Part shown: piece after piece, positions 27,959-38,532 of the stretch
How the letters are laid out: each line of letters starts with the position of its first letter
How positions within the stretch are numbered: the stretch's first letter is position 1
Origin: Sporosarcina sp. ACRSM
Lineage (GTDB): Bacteria; Bacillota; Bacilli; Bacillales_A; Planococcaceae
NCBI RefSeq assembly: GCF_022346545.1
Contig: NZ_JAKRNU010000001.1
Location: 434,001 to 498,000, forward strand
Reading direction: 5' to 3'
Length of the DNA stretch: 64,000 nucleotides
The notes under the pieces: generated by a model
What the model was told of the DNA's origin: nothing
The model's database searches: none
The model's input: the letters and a program-made list of their open reading frames with translations, nothing else
Position numbers and translations under genes: made by a program

Positions 27959-29947
27959 CTAGTTGGAGTCGCTATAATCCACTGATTCTTCAATGATCAC
28001 TTCGTCATCACGTGTAATTTTAAAGGCACCTTGCTGCCCTTCTTCCAATTCGAATTTTAATTGTCTCGAAGTGGATTCCGTAATAGTAAATTCATCATAC
28101 ACATCGCTCAAGTTACGGGTTCGATCTTGGATATAAATCTTAATTTGTTGCGGAACCGGTTCGGGTAGTTGCCAATTACCCTCTTCGTCCTGTTCCTCAT
28201 CAACAGGTTCTGAAACGTCTGGTTCATAAGGGATTGTCACCCGATGAACGATAAGTTGAACCGTTTTTTTCTCCGGGCCTTTTGACACGATCACTTGCAC
28301 TCTCCCGCCCTTTTCGACTGCTGTCCCTTTGTCCGGGACTTGGGAAATTACTTGCCCAGCCGGGACTGTATCTGAATGCTCATGTCCGACGACAGATATA
28401 TTGAAGCCGGTAGATTCCGCATAGTCGGTTAATTGGTTTTCATTATAACCGACCAAATTACCGAGTGTCCGCGTCTCTTTTCCTTTACTCACTGTAAAGA
28501 CGAGATCGGTTTCACCAGGAACAACTTCCGTCCCGCCAGGTGGATCCTGCCCTATAATCGTTCCTTCCGGCTCATCGGAAAATTGTGTGTCAGGTTCAAT
28601 GGAGCGGAAACCATAGACATTCAAAGTAGACTTAACGGTTTCATAACTACGTCCCGTGTAATCCAGCAATTCGAACTTTTCCTTCCCCGTACTGACATAG
28701 AGCATGATGGACGATCCAACTTCACGTTTTTTCCCGGCTTCCGGTATGGTCCGGATGACTTTACCCGCCTCGATTTCATCGGAAGTCTGTTCATTTCTTT
28801 CACCCACTTTAAATCCTTCTTCTTCCAGCGCACTTATCGCTTCCGCCTCGTCCATTTCGGAGACGTCAGGAACAAGTGCCTGTTTTGGGCCTAGCAAACT
28901 GATGAGAAGAATGGCTAATAACGCTAACGCAATGATGCCGCCTATTATACCGGCGACAATCGGCCACTTTTTCCGTTTTTTCTTCGGTGCTTGTGGCGGT
29001 TCAATAACAACCGGCTCGATTTTTTTGGTCGATTCCGCTTCTTCAAATTTGGGCACATCTTTTATAACCGGAATTGCCATCGTCTTGTCTTCATCATATG
29101 GGATGCTGAATTTCTCTTCGTCCACACGTTCAGGCGATAGTACGGTCAGGAGATCATCATACATCTCATCTGCAGAACGGTAGCGGTACGACGCATCTTT
29201 CGCAGTCGCTTTTAAAATGACATTTTCCACACTTTGCGGGATAGAGGGGAACGCTGCACGTACAGATGGCGTTTCCTCCTGTAAATGTTTTAACGCAATT
29301 GCAACAGCCGTTTCAGCTGAAAACGGCAATTCGCCCGTCAATAATTCGTAAAAAACGATTCCCAGTGAATAAATATCCGATTTCTTTGTCGCCATTCCAC
29401 CTCGAGCTTGCTCCGGCGATAAATAATGGACAGTCCCGATGACGGAATTCGTTTTCGTATGGGCTGTCGCGCTGAGTGCCATGGCGATACCGAAATCCGT
29501 AATCTTCACATTTCCTTCTGCATCCATAAGAATGTTTTGCGGCTTGATATCGCGGTGCACGATTCCGTTATGATGCGCATTAGAAATGGCGGAAACGAGT
29601 TGCTGCATAATGGGCAAAGCCCTTTCAGGGGTCAATGGTCCTTCCGATTGGATGAACTGTTTTAACGTCTGTCCCTCTACGTATTCCATTACGAGATAAT
29701 GAAGCTCTCCATCCTCTCCGACGTCGAAAATATCGACGATATGCGGATGCGTCAAACTCGTCGCTGACAGTGCTTCCCGTTGGAATCTGCGTTTCAATTC
29801 TTCTTCATTGGCAAAATCATAATGGAGTACTTTAATGGCCACGTCTCGATTAAGGATTGCATCATGCGCGAGATAGACTCTGGACATCCCTCCGTCACCA
29901 ATCGCCCGCAAAATGTCATAGCGGCCTCCGATCCGGCTTCCGATCAT
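27959..29947 (-). CDS. prkC: PASTA-domain Ser/Thr protein kinase PrkC
   Basis: Membrane kinase that senses peptidoglycan fragments; in Bacillus it affects spore germination and stationary-phase physiology. Kinase domain (1 to about 270): GDGGMSRVYLAHD, Lys in VAIKVLHYDF, catalytic HRDIKPQNIL and DFGIA. One membrane segment lies around residues 335-360 (IVAGIIGGIIALALLAILLI). Three PASTA domains follow (LVPDVSEMDEAEAI, LLDYTGRSYETVKS, LGNLVGYNENQLTD), then a C-terminal beta-rich domain. 662 residues; 4-nt overlap with prpC. Confidence 0.97.
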   Translation of the reverse strand: MIGSRIGGRYDILRAIGDGGMSRVYLAHDAILNRDVAIKVLHYDFANEEELKRRFQREALSATSLTHPHIVDIFDVGEDGELHYLVMEYVEGQTLKQFIQSEGPLTPERALPIMQQLVSAISNAHHNGIVHRDIKPQNILMDAEGNVKITDFGIAMALSATAHTKTNSVIGTVHYLSPEQARGGMATKKSDIYSLGIVFYELLTGELPFSAETAVAIALKHLQEETPSVRAAFPSIPQSVENVILKATAKDASYRYRSADEMYDDLLTVLSPERVDEEKFSIPYDEDKTMAIPVIKDVPKFEEAESTKKIEPVVIEPPQAPKKKRKKWPIVAGIIGGIIALALLAILLISLLGPKQALVPDVSEMDEAEAISALEEEGFKVGERNEQTSDEIEAGKVIRTIPEAGKKREVGSSIMLYVSTGKEKFELLDYTGRSYETVKSTLNVYGFRSIEPDTQFSDEPEGTIIGQDPPGGTEVVPGETDLVFTVSKGKETRTLGNLVGYNENQLTDYAESTGFNISVVGHEHSDTVPAGQVISQVPDKGTAVEKGGRVQVIVSKGPEKKTVQLIVHRVTIPYEPDVSEPVDEEQDEEGNWQLPEPVPQQIKIYIQDRTRNLSDVYDEFTITESTSRQLKFELEEGQQGAFKITRDDEVIIEESVDYSDSN

Positions 29948-30702
29948 AGATCATCCACCTCCACCTTGGTCGAGTCAATCAGAATAACGGAGATATTATC
30001 CTCTCCACCCATCTGATTCGCCAAGTCGATCAGCTCTTTCGCTTTTTCACGCAAGCTGGCGTTGGACAACACAATCTCTTGTATTGTCCCTTGGTTCACT
30101 TTATTGCTAAGCCCATCTGTGCATAACAACAAATAAGATTGGTCTTTCAATTCAATGGAATACAAATCAGGTTCAATCGTCTTTTCGGAACCGATCGCTT
30201 TCATGATCCAGTTCCGTTGAGGATGTGCCTCCGCTTCTTCCTCCGTAATTTCACCGTTCTCCAACAGGATATTAACATATGAATGATCTTTCGTAATTTG
30301 ACGGATGCCGTTTTCATTGATGGCATAGACACGGCTGTCGCCGGTATGAGAAACAAGGCAGGAACTTCCCCGAATAAGTGCCGCTTCCAAGGTCGTCCCC
30401 ATCCCTTTTAACTCCTCGTTGTCATTCGCCTCATTGAAAAGCAACCGGTTGACATAATTGACAGTTTCTTGGAGCCATTCCACCCAATATTGCTCGTCTA
30501 CAAAACCGGTTGCATCGAGCTCGAGAAATTGTTCGCCTATCACTTTAATCGCCGTGGAACTGGCATAATCGCCTGCTCGATGGCCTCCCATTCCGTCCGC
30601 AATTACTGCAAGAATAATCCCTTCCGATCGTGTAAATACGGCTGCGCTATCTTCATTGACCTTACGTTTCCTTCCAACGTCCGTCAACACTTCAAATTGC
30701 AA
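29944..30702 (-). CDS. prpC: PP2C-type Ser/Thr phosphatase PrpC
   Basis: Removes phosphate from PrkC and its substrates. PPM motifs: DVGRKRKVNEDSA, VIADGMGGHRAGDYAS, SHTGDSRVYAINE, LLLCTDGLSNKV and GGEDNISVILI give the metal-binding aspartates. 252 residues. TTG start at 30702 with AGAGGGG 7 nt upstream. In B. subtilis rlmN lies between rsmB and prpC; here that gene is absent and prpC follows rsmB by 36 nt. Confidence 0.96.
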   Translation of the reverse strand: MQFEVLTDVGRKRKVNEDSAAVFTRSEGIILAVIADGMGGHRAGDYASSTAIKVIGEQFLELDATGFVDEQYWVEWLQETVNYVNRLLFNEANDNEELKGMGTTLEAALIRGSSCLVSHTGDSRVYAINENGIRQITKDHSYVNILLENGEITEEEAEAHPQRNWIMKAIGSEKTIEPDLYSIELKDQSYLLLCTDGLSNKVNQGTIQEIVLSNASLREKAKELIDLANQMGGEDNISVILIDSTKVEVDDL

Positions 30703-30738
30703 CGTCCATCCCCTCTTTTCTCCTTCACGTTCCTCTGT

Positions 30739-32097
30739 TCACATCATTTTCTTCCGCAAAGCGGCGACAAAAAAGCCATCGCTTCCAAAATGTTGTGGCA
30801 GTACTTGGAGCGTATCGTCGTCCATCGCCAATTTCTCCATCTCTTTTAATTGTGGCAATGGAACTTTTTCCATATCCGGATGTTTTTCCAGAAATCGGTC
30901 GACCATTCCTTTGTTTTCGGAATGCTCCACCGTACACGTACTATAGACAATCAGGCCATCCGGTTTAATCAATTCGCGTGCCGTTTCCAAAAGTTCCGCC
31001 TGAATCGATGTCAATCCGGCGAAATCGGCTTCGGTTTTATTGTACTTGATTTCCGGTTTTCTGCGTATGACACCGAGACCACTGCACGGTGCATCGACCA
31101 AAATGCGGTCGAAGGATGCTGGTGCATAGAGGTCCGTCAATTTCCGGCTATCCCCGCTTTTCGTTTGAATGGACGTCAATCCAAGTCGTTCTGCATTGGC
31201 TTCAATGAGCGCCAATTTATGATCATGAATATCATGGGCGAAGATTTCTCCGTCATCGTTCATCTTTTCAGCGATATGGGTCGTTTTTCCACCGGGAGCC
31301 GCACACATATCCAACACTTTCATGCCAGGCGAGACATCAAGCGCAAGAACAGGCAACATCGAACTTTCATCTTGGATTGTGACAAGTCCTTTTTTATACA
31401 CTTCCGTATTGGCCGGATTGCCATTTGTCGCAACGATGCATTCGGGCACCACTTCACCTTTCCGCACTTCGATACCTTCCGATTCCAGCAAGGAAGCGAC
31501 CTCTTCCGGCGTCGTTTTGACCGCATTTACACGGACGGTCAGCGCAGGCGGTTGGTTGTTTTCATGGGCCATAATGGCGGTTTCCTCTTCGCCGAATTGT
31601 GCTGTCCATCGCTTGATCAGCCATTCAGGATGACTCGTCTCAATCGCAGTTTTTGCGATGCCATCTTTCAAATCGTCGAGCGGACGAACTCCGCTGCGCA
31701 AGATGGAGCGAAGAATGCCGTTTACCGTTGGTGCAATGCGTTTATGCCCCCGTCTTTTTGCGATTTCAACCGCTTCATGTACAACCGCATGAGGCGGGAT
31801 TTTCGTCAAATACACAATTTGGTAAATCGATAATCGAAGGAGTTCGCGCACCCATCCATCCAATTTCCCACGGACAAATGGTTCAAGATAGTAATCGAGC
31901 GTCATCCGGTGTTGCAATGTACCGTATGTCAACTCCGTCAATAAGCCACGGTCTTTCGCTTCGATTTCATATTTCTTAATAGTGCGATGCAGTAACAAAT
32001 TGCTATAGGCTTGGTTGTTGTTAATTTCCATCAAGATGGACAAGGCGGCATCCCGCACATTGCCGTTCCAAATTTTCTTTTTCGGTCTATTATTCAT
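30739..32097 (-). CDS. rsmB: 16S rRNA m5C967 methyltransferase
   Basis: SAM-dependent methyltransferase with an N-terminal NusB-like RNA-binding domain ([20 protein letters not shown]). The catalytic domain has [33 protein letters not shown] and the catalytic Cys in [16 protein letters not shown]. Length 452 residues, ATG at 32097 overlapping the fmt stop by 4 nt. Confidence 0.96.
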   Translation of the reverse strand: MNNRPKKKIWNGNVRDAALSILMEINNNQAYSNLLLHRTIKKYEIEAKDRGLLTELTYGTLQHRMTLDYYLEPFVRGKLDGWVRELLRLSIYQIVYLTKIPPHAVVHEAVEIAKRRGHKRIAPTVNGILRSILRSGVRPLDDLKDGIAKTAIETSHPEWLIKRWTAQFGEEETAIMAHENNQPPALTVRVNAVKTTPEEVASLLESEGIEVRKGEVVPECIVATNGNPANTEVYKKGLVTIQDESSMLPVLALDVSPGMKVLDMCAAPGGKTTHIAEKMNDDGEIFAHDIHDHKLALIEANAERLGLTSIQTKSGDSRKLTDLYAPASFDRILVDAPCSGLGVIRRKPEIKYNKTEADFAGLTSIQAELLETARELIKPDGLIVYSTCTVEHSENKGMVDRFLEKHPDMEKVPLPQLKEMEKLAMDDDTLQVLPQHFGSDGFFVAALRKKMM

Positions 32098-33035
32098 TCA
32101 AAGCGGTCTCCTTCGCTCCATTTCGATCCGATGCCGCGAATGAAAACATCCGCCATCATCCGCTTCTTACCGGCAGGCTGAAGATCGGTGACCGCAATCG
32201 CGGTCTGATCCCCTGTTTTCACGATAATCCGATCCGGTTCGATTTTAATGATTGTACCGGGCTCCGCTTCCGCAGTTGAAGTGACTTTTTCACCCCACCA
32301 TACTTTTACGTTTTCACCTTGGAATACTGTATAGGCAACCGGCCATGGATGGAGGCCGCGAATTTGATCGTAAATCGCTTTTCCACCTTTAGACCAATCG
32401 ATCCGTTCCTGTTCCCGGGAAATATTGCGCGCAAACGTGACAAGTGATTCATCTTGGACAATGCGCTCATTCGTCTTATTTAAGATAGAAGGAAGCGTCT
32501 CTTTCAGCAGCTTCGTACCCGCTACTGATAATGCTTGGAACATGCTTCCCGTATGATCTGTTTCTGAAATCGGTACGGTCACTTGCGAAATGATATCGCC
32601 CGCATCCAATTTTTCAACCATATACATAATCGTCACGCCCGTTTCCGATTCTCCATCTATAATCGATTGGTGAATTGGCGCGCCTCCACGATATTTGGGC
32701 AATAAGGACGCATGGACATTAATGCAGCCGAGCCGTGGTGATTCTAGCAATTCCTTCGGTAAAATTTGACCGAACGCAGCAGTAACTATCAAATCCGGTT
32801 GAAGGGCAATAATTTCCTCCAATTCGGCAGAACCTTTCAGCTTTTCCGGTTGGATAACCGGGAGTCCGAGTCGAAGTGCTTCTTCTTTTACCGGTGGCGG
32901 TGTTAAAATCCGTTTCCGTCCCACAGGTCGATCCGGCTGTGTGACAACCGCCGCAATCGAGTGGCCTTCCTCATGAAGCATCGTTAAGATCGGTACGGAA
33001 AATTCAGGTGTGCCCATAAAGACAATCTTTGTCAT
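32094..33035 (-). CDS. fmt: Methionyl-tRNA formyltransferase
   Basis: Formylates initiator Met-tRNA with 10-formyl-THF. N-terminal [15 protein letters not shown], substrate region [12 protein letters not shown], and the signature [20 protein letters not shown]. The C-terminal OB-like domain binds tRNA. 313 residues. It overlaps def by 4 nt, the classic def-fmt pair. Confidence 0.98.
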   Translation of the reverse strand: MTKIVFMGTPEFSVPILTMLHEEGHSIAAVVTQPDRPVGRKRILTPPPVKEEALRLGLPVIQPEKLKGSAELEEIIALQPDLIVTAAFGQILPKELLESPRLGCINVHASLLPKYRGGAPIHQSIIDGESETGVTIMYMVEKLDAGDIISQVTVPISETDHTGSMFQALSVAGTKLLKETLPSILNKTNERIVQDESLVTFARNISREQERIDWSKGGKAIYDQIRGLHPWPVAYTVFQGENVKVWWGEKVTSTAEAEPGTIIKIEPDRIIVKTGDQTAIAVTDLQPAGKKRMMADVFIRGIGSKWSEGDRFE

Positions 33036-33553
33036 TGATGTTCACCTTCCTTCTGCTCTGTTTCGATCGATTCTTCATCCACTTCTTCGAATTCTGATGG
33101 ATCGACAACGCGAATGATTTTCGAGTCGAACAGAACGCCGTTCAAATGGTCGATTTCATGAAGAATGGCTCGCGCTTCATAATCCTCCGCTTCCAGTTCA
33201 TAAAGCGATCCATCCCGTTCCTGCGCTTCGATGCGGACAAAAAATGGTCTTTCCACTTCTCCATACAAGCCTGGAAAGCTGAGGCATCCTTCCACCTCCA
33301 CTTCAGATCCACCGATCGCGGTTACGACGGGATTCACCATTTCAATGACCTCTTGCCCTTCGCCCATGTCAACGATGGCGACCCGTACGGCTTCCCCGAT
33401 TTGTGGCGCTGCAAGGCCGACACCATCTGCCGCAACCATCGTTTCATACATGTCATCGAGAAGCATTGCGAGTTTCTGATCAAATTTCACAACTTCTTTA
33501 CACTTTTGTTTCAGAATCGGTGCAGGGTATTTCACAATTTCACGTATAGCCAA
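33032..33553 (-). CDS. def: Peptide deformylase
   Basis: Metalloenzyme removing the N-formyl group from new proteins. All three motifs are present: [18 protein letters not shown] (metal Cys) and [13 protein letters not shown] (catalytic Glu, two metal His). 173 residues with a short acidic tail. The start is TTG at 33553 with GAGG 7 nt upstream. Upstream is a repeat-filled gap, not priA directly. Confidence 0.97.
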   Translation of the reverse strand: MAIREIVKYPAPILKQKCKEVVKFDQKLAMLLDDMYETMVAADGVGLAAPQIGEAVRVAIVDMGEGQEVIEMVNPVVTAIGGSEVEVEGCLSFPGLYGEVERPFFVRIEAQERDGSLYELEAEDYEARAILHEIDHLNGVLFDSKIIRVVDPSEFEEVDEESIETEQKEGEHQ

Positions 33554-33569
33554 TTGAATTCCTCTTTTC

Positions 33570-33828
33570 TCTTGTCTAGACTCCAGCGCCTGGGGGCTTG
33601 GGTCATAAGCCAGCCCGGGTGTGGGGCAAAGAGCGCCACCGGGCCTACAGGATGTAGGTCATGCAGTCGTTGCCAATCGAACAACGAAGGGTTCGGTTTG
33701 CCGTATTTCTGCGATCTTTGCAGAAATTAAGGCACTTTCCGGACGCGGTGACCTTAGACTGCCTTCCTTCATCTGTCTTATGCCTGTCGCCCCTGATCAA
33801 GGCGCTTCCGCTTTTCTTTTCGTCAAAT
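33570..33828 (-). repeat. Third member of the palindromic repeat family (def-priA gap)
   Basis: Read on the minus strand it begins AAAAGCGGAAGCGCC, has GACAGGCATAAGAC and later GGCTTATGACC, and ends AGGCGCTGGAGTCTAGACAA. Ends and CATAAG/CTTATG pair match the copy at 18975-19097. Inner hairpins include TTTCTGC/GCAGAAA and CCTACA/TGTAGG. It occupies the whole 270-bp def-priA gap; no gene is supported there. Confidence 0.6.
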
Positions 33829-36231
33829 GGACGCAGGTTCTACATCGACCGTCATGATGAGGCCTGATTTGATCCAGTCCGTCCGGTATATTTTAATAAG
33901 CTGCTGCAATGTTTCAGTCAACTTCGGTTCTTTTTTGTATTTTATCAAACATTGGTATCGATATCTATTGTTCACACGGCTAATGGCCGAGGCGGTCGGT
34001 CCGATAACGACCGTTTTTTGTGATAAGTGCTCTTTTAGGAAACGAGTTCCTTTTTCTGCGTAATCGGCCACCTTCAATAAATCCTCGTGAGTGAACTGGA
34101 CGAGCGTGACATAAAAGTAAGGGGGGTAACCATATTGCCTTCTCGCAGCCATTTCCAACTGATAAAACGGCTCATAATGTTGCGCTTTTGATAACTCGAT
34201 CGCATAGTGTTCTGGCGTATATGTCTGGATGAACACCTCACCTGCCAAATCATGGCGTCCTGCCCGTCCACTCACTTGTGTCATCAGCTGGAACGTTTTT
34301 TCCGCAGCACGGAAATCGGCCAGATGCAATGTCGTATCGGCCGCCAGCACACCGACCAACGTAATATTCGGGAAATCCAGCCCTTTGGCAATCATTTGTG
34401 TGCCGAGTAAAATATCCGCTTGCCCTTCACTGAATTGGCGCAGTAAACGCTCATGCGCCCCTTTTTGCCGCGTCGTATCGACATCCATCCGGATGACACG
34501 CGCTTCAGGGAAAAGTTTCGCAATTTCTTCTTGCGCTTTTTGAGTGCCTGTACCAAAAAAGCGGATGTGCTCGCTTTCACATTGGGGACATTGAAGAGGC
34601 ACGCGTTCTTCATGGCCACAATAATGGCATTTCAGCCGTTCATTGGCACGATGATAAGTGAGCGAAATATCACAGTTCGGACATTCGACGACCGTCCCGC
34701 AATCACGGCATAGCACAAAGGATGAAAAGCCACGCTTATTGAGAAACAGTACCGTCTGTTCCCCTTTTTCCAGCCGTGTTCGTACAGCCTCTGCAAGTGG
34801 TAACGAAAACATCGAACGATTGCCATTCCTTAGCTCCTCGCGCATATCGACGACGGTGACTGCGGGAAGTTCCTGGTCTTTTGCACGCTTGGATAACGTA
34901 AGAAGTGAATAGACTCCCTTGGAAGCGCGTGCATACGATTCGAGAGAAGGGGTTGCACTGCCTAGAATAACGGGGCAATTGTAATATTCCGAGCGTTTGA
35001 TGGCTACATCGCGCGCATGATAGCGCGGTGTATCCTCTTGTTTGTATGTCGACTCATGTTCCTCATCGAGAATGATAAGACCGATATTTTCGAACGGGGC
35101 AAATATCGCCGACCTCGCGCCAACAACCACTTTTACTTCTCCCCGCTGAATTTTGCGCCACTCATCGAATTTCTCGCCAGAAGATAAGCCACTGTGCATC
35201 ACTGCAACAAGCGGACCGAATCGTTCTTTGAACCGGGCGGTCATTTGCGGTGTCAATGAAATTTCCGGTACAAGGACAATCGCTTCCTTCCCCTGATCCA
35301 ATACATGCTTAATCGCCCGCAAGTACACTTCCGTCTTGCCGCTACCCGTAATACCATGGAGTAGAAAGGTTTCCGGTTTTCGATTATCGAAAGACTCGGT
35401 GATTTGTGCTAAAGCAACCGCTTGTTCTTCTGTCAATTGCACCGGGATGGCCGTGTCCTTTAACTGCGGGAGTTCCGGTTCGCGATACACTTCTGCCAGT
35501 TCTTCCACAGCCGCCCCTTTTTCAATGACCGCTTTCAAAATTGCCGGTTGAATGCCCGTCTGTTCCATCAGCTGTTTCGCACTGATTGTCTCGCCTGCAT
35601 GTTCGATCATCCAGTGCATCAATTCAATCTGCTTTTTGGCATTTTGATGAATGGACGCTAACAATGTTTCAAGTGTCTCTTTATCTGCAATCCGGATCAT
35701 ACGCACTTTCTTAATCGCTGTCTGTTGACGAATGGCAGTGTCTACCGTGATGATCCCTTGCTTGACATAATCCTTTACGGTTGCGAGAAAACCTGATGTG
35801 CCTGCTTCTTTCATTGACACTCGTTTTCTTCCCGCCAGGAATCGGTTGAATGCCTCATCTTCAATCTGCTCCGGTTCGTCCACAACAATGACTTTTTCAT
35901 ATTTGGCCCGCATGGCGGCAGGCAACATTACTTGAAGTGCATCGATTTCATACGCTAATGTATGTGTCGCCAGCCATCTGGACAAATTGAGCAATTCCGT
36001 TGAAATGACCGGATCCAAATCGATGAGCTCATCGATTGGCTTCAATTTTGAACAATCCAGTTCACTTTCTTCCTTCAACCCTATTATGTAACCAAGCACT
36101 TTCCTTGGACCGAACGGCACTTTCACCCGTGAACCGACTTCGATAACAGATGTAAGGGAAGTTGGTACAAGATAATCGAAAGGTCGATCGATCGGATAAG
36201 CAGATACGTCAACAATCACTTCAGCGATCAT
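33823..36231 (-). CDS. priA: Primosomal helicase PriA (replication restart)
   Basis: Reloads the replisome at stalled forks. N-terminal 3'-DNA-binding domain (AEVIVDVSAYPIDRPFDY, VPFGPRKVLGYIIG), Walker A HGITGSGKTEVYLRAI, DEEHESTYKQ box, then paired zinc sites CRDCGTVVECPNC and CHYCGHEERVPLQCPQC, and QVSGRAGRHDLAGEV. The ATG at 36231 (802 residues) matches the usual N-terminus; a GTG at 36243 is possible but sits 3 nt from its SD. It overlaps coaBC by 11 nt. Confidence 0.96.
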   Translation of the reverse strand: MIAEVIVDVSAYPIDRPFDYLVPTSLTSVIEVGSRVKVPFGPRKVLGYIIGLKEESELDCSKLKPIDELIDLDPVISTELLNLSRWLATHTLAYEIDALQVMLPAAMRAKYEKVIVVDEPEQIEDEAFNRFLAGRKRVSMKEAGTSGFLATVKDYVKQGIITVDTAIRQQTAIKKVRMIRIADKETLETLLASIHQNAKKQIELMHWMIEHAGETISAKQLMEQTGIQPAILKAVIEKGAAVEELAEVYREPELPQLKDTAIPVQLTEEQAVALAQITESFDNRKPETFLLHGITGSGKTEVYLRAIKHVLDQGKEAIVLVPEISLTPQMTARFKERFGPLVAVMHSGLSSGEKFDEWRKIQRGEVKVVVGARSAIFAPFENIGLIILDEEHESTYKQEDTPRYHARDVAIKRSEYYNCPVILGSATPSLESYARASKGVYSLLTLSKRAKDQELPAVTVVDMREELRNGNRSMFSLPLAEAVRTRLEKGEQTVLFLNKRGFSSFVLCRDCGTVVECPNCDISLTYHRANERLKCHYCGHEERVPLQCPQCESEHIRFFGTGTQKAQEEIAKLFPEARVIRMDVDTTRQKGAHERLLRQFSEGQADILLGTQMIAKGLDFPNITLVGVLAADTTLHLADFRAAEKTFQLMTQVSGRAGRHDLAGEVFIQTYTPEHYAIELSKAQHYEPFYQLEMAARRQYGYPPYFYVTLVQFTHEDLLKVADYAEKGTRFLKEHLSQKTVVIGPTASAISRVNNRYRYQCLIKYKKEPKLTETLQQLIKIYRTDWIKSGLIMTVDVEPASI

Positions 36232-37435
36232 GTAGACGGTCACTTTCCTCTTTTATAATCGTTTCAAGCAATACTTTAGCCAGTTCTTTTTTCGGCATCG
36301 CTTCAAACGGCTGATGCATCCCTTTTCTTGATAAGAGCGTAACGACATTCGTATCTTTGCCGAATCCTGCATCCGGATCGGTCACGTCATTCACGATGAT
36401 ATAATCCAGATTTTTACTTTCCAATTTCCCTCTTCCGTAGTCGACCGCATGTTCAGTTTCCGCTGCAAAGCCGACAAGGATTTGATCGGTTTTCATCTCG
36501 CCAATTGATTTCAATATATCGGTCGTCCGTTCAAGTTCGATCACCGAATCTCCGGCTTTCTTTTTCATCTTCTGCGGATGGATTTCTTTCGGACGATAAT
36601 CTGCGACCGCTGCGGATTTGATGACAATCGATGCATCCTCATAATGCGCGTGCACCGCCGCATACATATCAGCTGCACTTTCCACATCGATGACTGTCAC
36701 ACCAGCCGGCTTGTCCAATCCTACCGGGCCTGATACGAGGACAGTCGTCGCACCAAGCGAGGCAGCCGCTTCCGCCATTGCATAGCCCATTTTCCCGCTT
36801 GAAAAGTTCGAAACATAACGGACCGGATCGATTCGTTCACGTGTCGGTCCTGCTGTAATGACGACTTTTTTCCCTACAAGCGGCCTTTCATTCGGGGGCG
36901 AAAACCGTTCCATAATCAATTCCACGATTTTCTCAGGCTCTTCCAAACGTCCTTTCCCTACATAGCCGCACGCCAAAAAGCCTTCGGACGGCTCGATGAA
37001 TCGATAGCCATCTTGATGCAATGTGTTGATATTGCGAATGACGGCTTTATTTTCATACATATGGACATTCATGGCCGGTGCAATCCACACTTCTGCCGTT
37101 GTAGCGAGCAAGGTCGTTGTCACCATATCATCAGCAATGCCGTTCGCCAATTTTCCAATAACATTTGCGGTTGCAGGGGCAACGACGACAAGATCTGCCC
37201 AATCCGCTAGATCGATATGCGCGATGACACGAGAGTCTTTTTCGTCGAATGTATCGAAATAGACATCGTTGCGCGACATCGCCTGAAACGTAAGCGGCGT
37301 GACAAATTCCATCGCCGATTCTGTCATCATCACTTTCACATCTGCCCCCGCTTGTGAAAGTTTACTGACGAGCGCAACCGCTTTATAGACCGCAATTCCA
37401 CCAGTCACACATAAAAGGATTTTTTTGTTCAACAT
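36221..37435 (-). CDS. coaBC: Bifunctional phosphopantothenoylcysteine decarboxylase/synthetase
   Basis: Two steps of CoA synthesis. The N-terminal CoaC flavoprotein half (about 1-190) has KKILLCVTGGIAVYKA, APAMNVHMYEN and the active Cys in GFLACGYVGKGR. The C-terminal CoaB half has ITAGPTRERIDPVRYVSNFS, KSAAVADYRPKE and IIVNDVTDPDAGFG. 404 residues from ATG 37435; a GTG four codons earlier directly abuts the SD. It lies about 95 nt after rpoZ. Confidence 0.97.
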   Translation of the reverse strand: MLNKKILLCVTGGIAVYKAVALVSKLSQAGADVKVMMTESAMEFVTPLTFQAMSRNDVYFDTFDEKDSRVIAHIDLADWADLVVVAPATANVIGKLANGIADDMVTTTLLATTAEVWIAPAMNVHMYENKAVIRNINTLHQDGYRFIEPSEGFLACGYVGKGRLEEPEKIVELIMERFSPPNERPLVGKKVVITAGPTRERIDPVRYVSNFSSGKMGYAMAEAAASLGATTVLVSGPVGLDKPAGVTVIDVESAADMYAAVHAHYEDASIVIKSAAVADYRPKEIHPQKMKKKAGDSVIELERTTDILKSIGEMKTDQILVGFAAETEHAVDYGRGKLESKNLDYIIVNDVTDPDAGFGKDTNVVTLLSRKGMHQPFEAMPKKELAKVLLETIIKEESDRLHDR

Positions 37436-37529
37436 CTCTTTCCGCACCCTTTCTAAAATGACAAACTCCCAAAGAAAAACTCGTTTCTAAGGGAGTATCA
37501 CGTTTGCTTATTTTTTGAATGGTAGCTTT

Positions 37530-37754
37530 TTAGATCTCGTCTTCGTAAACAATCGAGTCATCTTGCTTCTGTTTCGTCAATGCTCCGGCAGCAACTTCTT
37601 CAAGCGCTCTGCCGACATTTTTTTTCGACTGGTACTTGGAAAGGAGATTATTGCCTTCTTCCTGCATTTCACGCGCCCGTTTTGAAGCGAGCGTTACGAG
37701 TGTATATTTTGAATCGATCTTAGATTTTAATGAATCAAGTGATGGAGTTAACAT
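37530..37754 (-). CDS. rpoZ: RNA polymerase omega subunit
   Basis: A 74-residue subunit that helps beta' folding: MLTPSLDSLKSKIDSKYTLV, TLASKRAREMQEEG, KKNVGRALEEVAAGAL. ATG at 37754, 3 nt after gmk. Conserved gmk-rpoZ-coaBC order. Confidence 0.97.
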   Translation of the reverse strand: MLTPSLDSLKSKIDSKYTLVTLASKRAREMQEEGNNLLSKYQSKKNVGRALEEVAAGALTKQKQDDSIVYEDEI

Positions 37755-37757
37755 ATT

Positions 37758-38393
<636 letters not shown>

Positions 38394-38468
38394 CTAGTCT
38401 GCTTTGCGAGAATGATTCAACGCAAACATGCTTGTTCCGATCTGACGGATCATAACACTTTGTTGTTA

Positions 38469-38477
38469 ATTATACCA
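38469..38477 (-). promoter_or_regulatory. Extended -10 promoter for the gmk-rpoZ-coaBC-priA group
   Basis: Minus-strand TGGTATAAT is a perfect extended -10 (TGnTATAAT), 94 nt before gmk. No good -35 is seen at 16-18 nt, which fits an extended -10 promoter. Confidence 0.65.
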
Positions 38478-38532
38478 TATCTCATGCTGAGAGTGCTAAA
38501 ATGGAACAAAAGGAATTGAAAGAGGAATCTAT

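Noticed and set aside
30850-31833. Plus-strand 327-codon frame opposite rsmB
   Set aside because: Composition (Phe/Arg/His-rich) and full overlap with a certain methyltransferase show it is a shadow.
33621-33867. Short plus-strand frames in the def-priA gap
   Set aside because: They follow the palindromic repeat rather than any protein family.
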